Assembly: GCA_037143175.1 (NCBI GenBank)
Contig: JBAWZF010000006.1
Coordinates: forward strand, 67,414-102,615
Source of the DNA: a bacterium
GTDB lineage: Bacteria; Verrucomicrobiota; Kiritimatiellia; CAIKKV01; CAITUY01
Length of the DNA: 35,202 nt
Direction: 5' to 3'
In this document: positions 23,414 through 29,888 of the stretch, one piece after another
Layout: every line of letters starts with the position of its first letter
How positions within the stretch are numbered: the stretch's first letter is position 1
Program-made: the position numbers and the translations under genes
Notes under the pieces: model-generated
Databases searched by the model: none
Told to the model about the DNA's origin: nothing
What the model saw: the letters and a program-made list of their open reading frames with translations, nothing else

Positions 23414-24112
23414 ATGACTGATAGTGTTACATTGCCGGACAATGGTGACTTGTTGCCGACAAGGCGACCGTGCCTGTATGTATTTCTTGATGAGGGGGGC
23501 AATCTTGATTTTTCCCCTAGTGGAACTCAATATCTATCCCTCAGTTCCATTTCTACCGTCCGCCCTTTTTTCTTTGATCCGCCATTGATTGAACTGCGGT
23601 ACGACCTAATTGAGTCTGGGCTCGATATGCCCCGGTTTCATGCCGCCGAGGATCGGCAAGTTGTCCGCGATCAGGTGTTTCAGTCAATTCTTGCCCACAA
23701 TGGTCAGATTCATGTGGATTCCATAATTGTGGACAAGACACAACTCCCCGACGGCATGAAAAAGGTAGAACATTTATATCCGGTCGCGCTTACCCAGTTA
23801 TTGAAAGAACTGGTATTGCCCAACTATAACCTTGGGCTTTATGCAGAGGTGATAGTGATCACGGATACACTGCCGGTGGATAGACGCCGCAAAGCGGTTG
23901 AAAAGGGCATCAAGCAGACACTCGCAGCAGCATTATCAGCGGGAACACGTTACCGCATTTATCATCACTCTTCGGCATCCTGTATGGGACTACAGGTCGC
24001 CGACTACTGCAACTGGGCGATCTATCGAAAATGGCAGTCTGGCGACGCCAGAAGTCATAATACGATTCAGCGGCTTATTCGCCATGAGCGGCAATTTGCG
24101 TCAGAGGGGTAA
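23414..24112 (+). CDS. DUF3800-family protein
   Basis: Start at the ATG at 23414 after AGAGGAAC. It has 232 residues. Family hallmarks: 'YVFLDEGGNLDF..SGTQYLSLSSIS' at the beginning (Asp/Glu pair of an RNase H-like fold), 'RFHAAEDRQVVRDQVFQSIL' in the middle, 'IVITDTLPVDRRRKAVEKGIKQTL' and the closing 'MGLQVADYCNWAIYRKWQSGD' with a conserved Asp. DUF3800 proteins are common in phages and mobile elements; their biochemical role is unsettled. It runs opposite to the head genes and ends at a strong terminator, so it is an independent cargo gene. Confidence 0.85.
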   Translation: MTDSVTLPDNGDLLPTRRPCLYVFLDEGGNLDFSPSGTQYLSLSSISTVRPFFFDPPLIELRYDLIESGLDMPRFHAAEDRQVVRDQVFQSILAHNGQIHVDSIIVDKTQLPDGMKKVEHLYPVALTQLLKELVLPNYNLGLYAEVIVITDTLPVDRRRKAVEKGIKQTLAAALSAGTRYRIYHHSSASCMGLQVADYCNWAIYRKWQSGDARSHNTIQRLIRHERQFASEG

Positions 24113-24125
24113 ATGCTGGATCCTG

Positions 24126-24204
24126 AAAAAACGACCGCCTTGACTACCCTCGCGGGAGAACCCCATGGGTTCTTGTCATCAAGGCGGGACCTTTTTTAAT
24201 TTTT
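24126..24204. terminator. Bidirectional double-hairpin terminator
   Basis: Outer stem CCGCCTTGA (24135-24143) pairs with TCAAGGCGG (24179-24187); inside it AGAACCC/GGGTTCT forms a second hairpin. TTTTTT follows on the plus strand, and AAAAAA precedes on the left, giving a T-run on the minus strand too. It lies between DUF3800 (+) and the convergent portal gene (-). Confidence 0.85.
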
Positions 24205-24280
24205 GTCAGGCTTGGCTCACCACATCAAACTCAATGTTTCACCCGACGGAAAGTATGATGCGTTACTCGGCAGAAATGCG

Positions 24281-24420
24281 CAACCAAATTCTGATTTCAA
24301 ATTCTGATTTCATTGCGCAGATTGAGAAGATTGAGAAACGCCTAATAAATGACTCTTTTGACTCACATAATCGTTCCATAATCGTTTCATGTTGGGGTGG
24401 GAATCGTTTCATTTTTCGGG
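24281..24420. repeat. Micro-repeats between terminator and portal stop
   Basis: AAATTCTGATTTC occurs twice in tandem (about 24288-24313), GATTGAGAA twice, and CATAATCGTTCC/CATAATCGTTTC followed by GAATCGTTTCAT. The last copy runs into the 3' end of the portal gene, where it codes part of the tail 'PKNETIPTPT'. Confidence 0.5.
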
Positions 24421-25571
24421 AAATAATCTGCCGTATGTGCGAGTCGATAACCCGTCTTTTCGGACAGTTCCTCCACATCCATCCTCACCCCCGCCTTCGC
24501 CAACTCCACAGCATCCTTGACCACCCGTGACACCTCATCTGCAGCCGGCGGGGCAAACTCGAAATAGGCCAGGATCGGCTGGTCGGGGAAATACTCTCTC
24601 AGCAACGGAGTATCGAATTGCTCCTGGAATAACCCGCTCAGCAGCGCCGCATCGCTCCGGGCGATCTGGAGGAAGGTATCCGAGTGAGCATTGCCGGCCA
24701 GGGTGCCGGATCCCGACTCCGCCAACATCGTTAACAGGCCACCTGTGGCGGCCAGGGTAATCTGACGGTCGATATAATCAATGTGCTCCAGGAACGGAGG
24801 CTTATTCCCACCACCATTCACAAATTTCACATCACTGCCGTGGGGCAGGTACCCCCGGCCATTCGACATGATCTCTTGGGCGACGGCGTGGTACTCCGCC
24901 TCCTTCGTCTCCGGTGTATTCGGCGGCCCGACCAGAAATATGGACGGGATCCCATAAACCTCCAGGAAGGAATCCCAGTCCTTTTGACTCAAATTCTTCC
25001 GTAAATACAGCACCGCCAGCATCCTATTCAAGGGCACGGATTCAAAAATCAGAAAGTTCTGAAAATCAACGGACTCACCCCGGCCAACCCCACTTTTCGC
25101 ATCCTGGTTGTACTCCCAAGCCCCAAATAACCCATCACGAACCCAGAACCATTGCTCCACCGGCTCCAGCCGTGTCACCATGCCCGACGGCGCAATATGC
25201 TTTTCCAGATGAGCATACCCCCTGAATAACCCGGAAAATATAAAAGACACCGCGTCCCGGAAATTGTCGATCCGGTCATAGGCCTCGCGCAGGAAAGCGG
25301 CCTGTTCCTTCGCGAGGCTCTTGTCAATCCACTCATCCGCGTTGACGCGGATATCCCAGTCACATGCCAGCAACGCTGCCCGCCGGCGCTGAATAACCGC
25401 GTGGATCATGGCATCCGACCGCTCCATGTAATGGTAAAACCATTGCAGATCGGCGTAGGCGCCACGTTCGCCGGCCTCCAGTAGAGAAATCAACTTTGGC
25501 AGGCTCAATCCCCGCAGGGGATTGTATTGATCCCGCCAAGTATGGTTTTTGATGTTGTAAGCCGTGATCAT
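24387..25571 (-). CDS. Portal protein (DUF935, Mu gp29-like)
   Basis: Forms the dodecameric gate at a capsid vertex. Protein of 394 residues, AAGGA before the ATG. DUF935 features: 'LISLLEAGERGAYADLQWFYHYMERSDAMIHAVIQRRRAALLACDWDI' at the start, 'GYAHLEKHIAPSGMVTRLEPVEQWFWVRDG', 'YLRKNLSQKDWDSFLEVYGIPSIFLVGPP', 'IDYIDRQITLAATGGLLTMLAESGSGTLAGNAHSDTF', 'LLREYFPDQPILAYFEF'. It is shorter than Mu gp29 (about 510), with a truncated C-terminus that ends in repeat-coded residues. The next expected gene, the gp30/F-like head protein, is absent. Confidence 0.85.
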   Translation of the reverse strand: MITAYNIKNHTWRDQYNPLRGLSLPKLISLLEAGERGAYADLQWFYHYMERSDAMIHAVIQRRRAALLACDWDIRVNADEWIDKSLAKEQAAFLREAYDRIDNFRDAVSFIFSGLFRGYAHLEKHIAPSGMVTRLEPVEQWFWVRDGLFGAWEYNQDAKSGVGRGESVDFQNFLIFESVPLNRMLAVLYLRKNLSQKDWDSFLEVYGIPSIFLVGPPNTPETKEAEYHAVAQEIMSNGRGYLPHGSDVKFVNGGGNKPPFLEHIDYIDRQITLAATGGLLTMLAESGSGTLAGNAHSDTFLQIARSDAALLSGLFQEQFDTPLLREYFPDQPILAYFEFAPPAADEVSRVVKDAVELAKAGVRMDVEELSEKTGYRLAHTADYFPKNETIPTPT

Positions 25572-25582
25572 AATTCCTTTGA

Positions 25583-25602
25583 GATAGTTGAAAAATCAAC
25601 GC
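25583..25602 (-). promoter_or_regulatory. CGTTGATT..CTAT motif, copy 4
   Basis: On the minus strand GCGTTGATTTTTC, AA, CTAT precedes the portal ribosome site (AAGGA) and the start at 25571 by about 20 bp. Confidence 0.5.
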
Positions 25603-25647
25603 TTTGAGTTAGTGAGCAGGGGCAGTGTGACAGCCTCTGTATTTTTC

Positions 25648-25676
25648 TTGCGAGTTTGTAGCGTATAAGCTACATT
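25648..25676 (+). promoter_or_regulatory. Promoter and operator of the toxin-antitoxin pair
   Basis: TTGCGA (25648-25653) and TACATT (25671-25676) are 17 bp apart. A perfect 6-bp inverted repeat TGTAGC/GCTACA (25657-25674) overlaps the spacer and -10 box, as expected for autoregulation by the antitoxin. The -10 lies 7 bp before the ATG, so the mRNA may be leaderless. Confidence 0.5.
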
Positions 25677-25683
25677 TAAACCA

Positions 25684-26013
25684 ATGAAAGAGCGGGAACT
25701 CCGAGAATATCTGACAGAGGCGGGGCATAACCCCTTCCGGGAATGGCTTCACTCCCTGCGGGATGTGCAGGGCCGTGCGCGGATTCGCGTCAGGCTTAAT
25801 CGGGTGCGTCTCGGTAACCTCGGCGATTGCAAGGCAGTGGGCGAGGGTGTCATGGAGTTTCGTCTGGATTTCGGGCCAGGATACCGGGTGTATTTTGGGC
25901 AGGCAGGTGACACACTGGTCATTCTGCTCTGTGGCGGTGACAAGCGAACCCAATCGCGGGACATCGCGACCGCGAAACAGTATTGGCAATCTTATAAACG
26001 GAGGACATCATGA
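25684..26013 (+). CDS. HigB/RelE-type toxin (phage Gp49-like)
   Basis: Protein of 109 residues in the Gp49/HigB addiction-module killer family: 'REYLTEAGHNPFREWLHSLRDVQGRARIRVRLNRVRLGNLGDCKAVGEGVMEFRLDFGPGYRVYFGQAGDTLVILLCGGDKRTQSRDIATAKQYWQSYK'. Typical features are 'NPF.eWl..L', 'G..ElR...gpGyRvYf' and 'LL.gGdK.tQ..DI..A...w'. Members cleave mRNA at the ribosome. It overlaps the antitoxin by 4 bp with toxin first, the HigBA order. It is a plus-strand cargo module between portal and lipoprotein genes. Confidence 0.92.
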   Translation: MKERELREYLTEAGHNPFREWLHSLRDVQGRARIRVRLNRVRLGNLGDCKAVGEGVMEFRLDFGPGYRVYFGQAGDTLVILLCGGDKRTQSRDIATAKQYWQSYKRRTS

Positions 26014-26315
26014 GCAAAATAACCACCAGTTATCACGAGGGGCTGATGAAGGACCTTGCCGACCCTGAAGAAGCGGCAGCCTATCTCAATGCTGCGCTCG
26101 AAGAGGGGTCTCAAGAGGTCTTTCTGATGGCCCTTCGGGATATCGCAGACGCCAAGGGCATGGCACGGCTTTCCAAGAAGGCTCACCTGAATCGGGTGAG
26201 CCTGTATCGCATGCTTTCCGGAAAGGGCAATCCCCAACTGTCCAGCCTCGCAATTATCCTGAAAAATATCGGACTTCGACTTGCCGTTGAGGTGCGAGAA
26301 CCTAAAGTAGCATGA
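26010..26315 (+). CDS. HigA-type antitoxin (helix-turn-helix)
   Basis: Protein of 101 residues of the addiction-module antidote family: 'LADPEEAAAYLNAALEEGSQEVFLMALRDIADAKG' followed by the HTH 'MARLSKKAHLNRVSLYRMLSGKGNPQLSSLAIILKNIGLRLAVEV'. It neutralises the toxin just upstream and should repress the palindromic operator at 25657-25674. A GGAGGAC site lies at the toxin 3' end, and the ATGA overlap indicates coupled translation. Confidence 0.93.
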   Translation: MSKITTSYHEGLMKDLADPEEAAAYLNAALEEGSQEVFLMALRDIADAKGMARLSKKAHLNRVSLYRMLSGKGNPQLSSLAIILKNIGLRLAVEVREPKVA

Positions 26316-26395
26316 TCATTACTTACGGACGCGGACGCCGAAAATACCGAAACTCAACACTGGCTCAATGATCAGTGCTGCTCCACGCTGGTGTA

Positions 26396-26432
26396 GCCAG
26401 TAGGCCGTGATCACTGTTGACTGCCTACTGGC
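26396..26432. terminator. 10-bp perfect stem-loop between convergent genes
   Basis: GCCAGTAGGC (26396-26405) pairs perfectly with GCCTACTGGC (26423-26432), followed by TTTCTTGC. It sits between higA (+) and the lipoprotein gene (-). The right arm belongs to the CTGCCTACTGG micro-repeat family. Confidence 0.6.
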
Positions 26433-26450
26433 TTTCTTGCTGCAAACTGC

Positions 26451-26843
26451 TTACTGCCCACTGGCTTGAATCACTTCCGGCCTTACAATCTCCGGGCTTA
26501 CCGTCCGGGGCTGTTCCAGCGCCTTGCCCAGCATCTGGTTCCCGTAGTAGAACCCGAGTCCGAACTTGGCGACATCCGTCGCTCCGCCAATTGCTTTCTC
26601 CAGCACCCCCGGCTCCCTGGGGATCGCATTCAGCGGCGGCAGGATAGACGATACCTTCATCTCATTGACCCCAGTCGCAGAAATGGTCATGTTCGATCCT
26701 TTGATCGTGACCAAGTCAACCGTCCGGGGTTGACTGTAATAACTGTCCAGCCCCTTATTGACGTCCACCTTCTTGAAGGCTGACGCGCACCCACCACAAA
26801 CCAAGAACCCGGAACATAGACCGACGAATAGATAAGTTTTCAT
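26451..26843 (-). CDS. Phage-region lipoprotein, unknown function
   Basis: Start at the ATG at 26843 (MKTYLFVGLCSG) after GGAGGA; the longer frame from 26912 lacks a site. Signal peptide with lipobox 'LVCGGC', then about 110 residues ('KGLDSYYSQPRTVDLVTIKGSNMTISATGVNEMKVSSILPPLN', 'GATDVAKFGLGFYYGNQMLGKALEQPRTV'). The last codons ('ASGQ') and the stop are supplied by a micro-repeat. A small outer-membrane lipoprotein in a phage region could act in lysis (Rz1-like) or superinfection exclusion; nothing specific supports either. Confidence 0.6.
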   Translation of the reverse strand: MKTYLFVGLCSGFLVCGGCASAFKKVDVNKGLDSYYSQPRTVDLVTIKGSNMTISATGVNEMKVSSILPPLNAIPREPGVLEKAIGGATDVAKFGLGFYYGNQMLGKALEQPRTVSPEIVRPEVIQASGQ

Positions 26844-26860
26844 GTTGATGTCCTCCAAGA

Positions 26861-26880
26861 AAGGGTGGGAATCAACGGGG
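26861..26880 (-). promoter_or_regulatory. CGTTGATT motif, copy 5
   Basis: On the minus strand CCCCGTTGATTCCCACCC precedes TTTCTTGGAGGACATC and the lipoprotein ATG (26843) by about 26 bp. It shares 'CCACCC' spacing with copies 3 and 6, but the CTAT box reads TCTT. Confidence 0.45.
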
Positions 26881-26952
26881 GGAAGTAAATCGAAGGCAAG
26901 AAGAAAGCCCAATAAACCATCTATCGTTAATCACAGACGAGATCAAGTCGGA

Positions 26953-26981
26953 TTGACCTTGTGTAATCGGTCTGCTATCTC
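26953..26981 (+). promoter_or_regulatory. Possible promoter of the repeat-bearing membrane protein
   Basis: TTGACC and TATCTC are 17 bp apart, about 50 bp before the AGGAAAC site. The -35 is good, the -10 is poor. Confidence 0.3.
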
Positions 26982-27029
26982 TCTCCTGAGTTAGTCATTC
27001 CGGGTGCAGGTGCTAAATAGGAAACCAAA

Positions 27030-27053
27030 ATGAAGTATTTGGGCCAAATATGA
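27030..27053 (+). CDS. 7-residue leader ORF coupled to the membrane protein
   Basis: ATG at 27030 has AGGAAAC 5 bp upstream; the frame reads MKYLGQI and stops at a TGA that overlaps the next ATG (27050) by 4 bp. The main gene has no ribosome site of its own, so translation may pass through this minicistron. Confidence 0.35.
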   Translation: MKYLGQI

Positions 27054-28186
27054 TAATATACTGGGTAGCTATCATTGCATCCGCCGCTTTGACGTCCTTT
27101 GTGGCAAGTTGGATCAATCGCCGAAAGGCCGACTTCATAATCGGCAGCACACGAATCCGATGGGAAACAGCGGCAGCAACAGTCATCTTTGCCGGAGTCA
27201 TACTTGGCTCAATGGCGTCTCAGTGGAATTCCTCGCAAAATTCACGTTTTATAAAAGCACAACTGAGCCGAATGATGGAAATGCTTTCCGATATCCGGCT
27301 TCTTCCATCCACCGAGATTAGCTCCGGAATAGGGGCATTACAACACGGCATTATTGCCGAAATAGCACCTCGCGATCCGAGCTACGCCCGCCAACTCGCA
27401 GCCACCGTTGATGGTTATAAAGAACCTCAAACGACACCTCCAAGAGGTGACTTACCCCCCATGAAAACAAGAAAGGAAACTAGTACAACGGCAATGCGAA
27501 ATTCACGGCCTACGGGTTCAGTAGGCAAAATCCAAAAGGGGGAAAGTGACGGAGACCCTCTTGTAGAAGTCGGTGGTCATGCCAGTCAAACGAAACAGGA
27601 GATTATCGACAGTCTGCGTCAGGGCGGAATCGTGATTAGAAGTAATGGAAGGCCGTATGTCGTGCCTCCCGCAACCACCCAAACTGCCAAGGAAACAAGC
27701 CAGGCGGCAGTGCCAGATGCAAGTAATGGTCGACCGTATGTCGCACCTCCGGCAACCACCCCGGAAACCCAAACTGCGGTGAAAACGAGTCTATCGTCAG
27801 TGCCAGATGCTCGCACCGATGAGATCAGACGTTACATAGCGGGGTCGTGGTCGCAGACAATTATGTTCAACGAATCGCCGTTCACGGCGCCTCGTAGGCC
27901 CCCGCCAAAAATTTTGCGGTTTGAGACGAATGGAATCGTGACAGCCCTATACTCCGACGACTCGGGTTTCGCTACCAACATCGTGTCCCGTTACTTCGCT
28001 GAGTACAACGGTATGCCCTCTAACCATCAGTTCTCTGTGAGCATTCCACCGTCGAGGTTCGCTCCCTATCCCGTTTTCTTGTATGTCGATCTCGCTGACA
28101 AAGCGGCGAATGAAAAGGCCGTCGCAGGGCAGTTACGTGGTAATCTGGGCGACGGTAGGCCTCTCCGGTATGTCCCTGTTGAGTGA
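27050..28186 (+). CDS. Membrane-anchored protein with internal tandem repeats, unknown function
   Basis: Protein of 378 residues. Two N-terminal membrane segments (about 1-20 and 43-60) bracket a short basic loop; the rest is extracytoplasmic or cytoplasmic. Residues about 198-254 hold two tandem repeats of about 27-31 residues starting 'SNGRPYV.PPATT' and ending 'VPDA'. The C-terminal 120 residues form a compact domain ('DEIRRYIAGSWSQTIMFNESPF', 'LRFETNGIVTALYSDDSGFATNIVSRYFAEYNG') like lipocalin-type 'W......' domains. The family is unknown. It stands alone on the plus strand between the lipoprotein and a terminase remnant, as accessory cargo. Confidence 0.65.
   Translation: MIIYWVAIIASAALTSFVASWINRRKADFIIGSTRIRWETAAATVIFAGVILGSMASQWNSSQNSRFIKAQLSRMMEMLSDIRLLPSTEISSGIGALQHGIIAEIAPRDPSYARQLAATVDGYKEPQTTPPRGDLPPMKTRKETSTTAMRNSRPTGSVGKIQKGESDGDPLVEVGGHASQTKQEIIDSLRQGGIVIRSNGRPYVVPPATTQTAKETSQAAVPDASNGRPYVAPPATTPETQTAVKTSLSSVPDARTDEIRRYIAGSWSQTIMFNESPFTAPRRPPPKILRFETNGIVTALYSDDSGFATNIVSRYFAEYNGMPSNHQFSVSIPPSRFAPYPVFLYVDLADKAANEKAVAGQLRGNLGDGRPLRYVPVE
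27641..27813. repeat. Tandem coding repeat of about 81-93 bp
   Basis: AGTAATGG(A/T)(A/C)G.CCGTATGTCG(T/C) recurs at about 27641 and 27722, each followed by CCTCC.GCAACCACC and ending in AGTGCCAGATGC. It lies wholly within the membrane protein gene and keeps its frame. Confidence 0.7.
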
Positions 28187-28239
28187 ATATCAGAACTGCC
28201 CAAACGGTCTGCCACGAAACGCAACTGCGCATTTTTAGC

Positions 28240-28420
28240 GTATCGATCGCCCCACTAACATCCTCTCTCTTTGCCCCACCCGTACCCTTGTCGCCTCACA
28301 CCTCCCACTAAACGCCACCATCCTCCCGCTACTCGCCACCTCCCACCGACCATGGTTGGCGAGCGCCAAGGCCATCACACAGTCATCATGCTACCCCGAC
28401 AAGGCCGTAACCACTCTGAC
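28240..28420 (-). pseudogene. Decayed 3' end of a second large terminase gene
   Basis: The minus strand reads 'ALSG(stop)HDDCVMALALANHGRWEV.SSGRMVAFSG', then 'GQRERMLVG'. It aligns with the intact terminase end 'APSGYHDDCVMALALANHGRWEAESSGKMMAIGG..RQRERVLVG'. Tyr has become a TAG stop, and the 5' part is missing. DNA similarity is strongest at 28317-28411 against 29950-30043, but many third-base differences show it is an older or foreign copy, not a recent duplicate. The rest of the 412-bp gap from 28187 holds nothing else apart from a promoter. Confidence 0.8.
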
Positions 28421-28458
28421 TTCATCAACACAGTCACATGATAGTTAAAGGGAAAGCA

Positions 28459-28487
28459 TTGACGGCAACGAAGACGATTTCTAGACT
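28459..28487 (+). promoter_or_regulatory. Probable promoter of the DUF4145-like gene
   Basis: TTGACG and TAGACT are separated by exactly 17 bp, about 110 bp before the chosen start at 28599. Confidence 0.45.
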
Positions 28488-28598
28488 ACATTCAGTCAGG
28501 CAGATGTCTGATGAAAACAAGAGCCGGACGGTCTTTTGGTTTATGATTCCGGAAATCCCGTCATGGCGCTCAATATATGCTCGGATATGGGAGATGAT

Positions 28599-29564
28599 AT
28601 GAACGACGTAAGAGAGGCACTAGCGCGATTCGAGTCAGCCGTAGTGCCGCTAATCGAGAAGGCGTTCCAGACGTTACTTGAGGAGAAGCACCTGTATCAG
28701 TCGGTCGATCTCGCCGTTGCGGATATGTCCGACTTCATCGAACAATTGGCACAGAAGCGACGGAAAATGGAAGCCCAAGTTATGCCTTCGCTAGGGGGCG
28801 GAGGAAGAACTTCGCGACCGCAGTCCAAGGAAGAGATCATCCGTGAGTTCACGCATCAAGCGGAAGGGTGTCTGCGTCGGCTTCCTTACCTGATGATGCA
28901 GGAAAAAACCAATCCGCTCGGCAAGCCAGATACCAATCGAGTGGCGAATATCGTAGTTTCCGTGCAGACTGTCAGGACGTTCTGCTCTCACCAAGGGTGC
29001 GGTGGCTTATGGCCTCACAATCCTTGTCATGATCCATCCGTCCTCATTCCTGCGTCCCTGTCGGGGACGGACTTGCATCAGGTGTTTCTTCTTCGCTATC
29101 AGTGTCAGAACTGCAAGAAAGACCCCGTCACCTTCCTCGTTAAGAGAGAGGGCTTGAAACTTTCCCTAACCGGTCGATCTCCCATCGAGGAGATCGAAGT
29201 ACCACGATTCGTTCCAAAGGAGTGCCGCAAGTTCTACAGGGGTGCCGTGCTCGCCTTCAACTGCGGAGCACACCTGCCCGCGATCTTTATGCTTCGCACG
29301 ACCATTGAGCAACAAATGCGCAGTGCAGTCGACGCCAGAGATAAAAAGATGACTGGCGACGAATTGACGGACGCCTACGCAAAGACGATCCATGCGGACT
29401 TCAATGCGCGCTACCAATCTCTGAAGCCGGTCTACTGTGCATTGAGCGATGCAATTCACTCAGCAAAGGACGATGATCCGGAGTTGTTCAAGACTCAGTT
29501 GAAAAAGGTGCTTGCGCATTTCGAGGCAAAGGAAGTTTTCGCGCGGCTCGCAGCGCCAGAATGA
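28599..29564 (+). CDS. DUF4145-like protein with zinc ribbon
   Basis: Start at the ATG at 28599 (MNDVREAL) after GGGAG; upstream in-frame ATGs (28536, 28563, 28587) have weaker sites. An N-terminal helical region of 120 residues is followed by a Cys/His-rich part ('CSHQGCGGLWPHNPCHD', then 'YQCQNCKKDPVTFLVKREG'), likely a zinc ribbon. A C-terminal helical domain follows ('FYRGAVLAFNCGAHLPAIFMLRTTIEQQMRS..', 'LKPVYCALSDAIHSAKDDDPEL'), in the pattern of DUF4145, with Arg-x3-Glu and a late His. DUF4145 domains occur in restriction and other defence proteins. It is plus-strand cargo flanked by terminase sequences. Confidence 0.65.
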   Translation: MNDVREALARFESAVVPLIEKAFQTLLEEKHLYQSVDLAVADMSDFIEQLAQKRRKMEAQVMPSLGGGGRTSRPQSKEEIIREFTHQAEGCLRRLPYLMMQEKTNPLGKPDTNRVANIVVSVQTVRTFCSHQGCGGLWPHNPCHDPSVLIPASLSGTDLHQVFLLRYQCQNCKKDPVTFLVKREGLKLSLTGRSPIEEIEVPRFVPKECRKFYRGAVLAFNCGAHLPAIFMLRTTIEQQMRSAVDARDKKMTGDELTDAYAKTIHADFNARYQSLKPVYCALSDAIHSAKDDDPELFKTQLKKVLAHFEAKEVFARLAAPE

Positions 29565-29623
29565 AGACAGGTGCGAACAAGTGTGTGATGTCTACTTGCC
29601 TCCCGTGGCTGGTGGATCTCGGC

Positions 29624-29875
29624 TCACGCAGGACGACAGACTTCCTCAGCAAGGTTCTCATACGCCTCGCGCCAGAAGTCGCGCTGTTGTCGTATAGTCG
29701 CCTTGTTCAACTCGCCGTCGCACAGCGCGGCAGAATTACTTCCGTCGGTGTGCCAGTACATGACGTTCACCCCGGACGGCGATCCATGCGTTTTGCGCGG
29801 TGCAGCGACACGGACTGACCGTCCGCTTTTTGCGTGGATCATGACTTCTCCGCCAATGCAGTCCCTCAGTTTCAT
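29624..29875 (-). CDS. Small phage-region protein, unknown
   Basis: Start at the ATG at 29875 (MKLRDCIGGEV), which follows AAGGAG and lies 13 bp after the large terminase stop, so it is the next gene of that operon; the longer frame from 29947 overlaps the terminase. The 83-residue product begins with a small beta motif ('GGEVMIHAKSGRSVRVAAPRKTHGSPSGVNVMYWHTD') and ends in a helix ('KATIRQQRDFWREAYENLAEEV'). No family recognised. Confidence 0.55.
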   Translation of the reverse strand: MKLRDCIGGEVMIHAKSGRSVRVAAPRKTHGSPSGVNVMYWHTDGSNSAALCDGELNKATIRQQRDFWREAYENLAEEVCRPA

Positions 29876-29888
29876 TGAATCTTCTCCT

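Noticed and set aside
25061-25072. CCGTTGATTTTC inside the portal gene
   Set aside because: No CTAT box or nearby start codon; codes 'SVDFQNF'. Probably chance, though its likeness to copy 2 was noted.
25749-25989. Minus-strand frames opposite the toxin gene
   Set aside because: They are mirror frames of a well-recognised HigB gene without ribosome sites.
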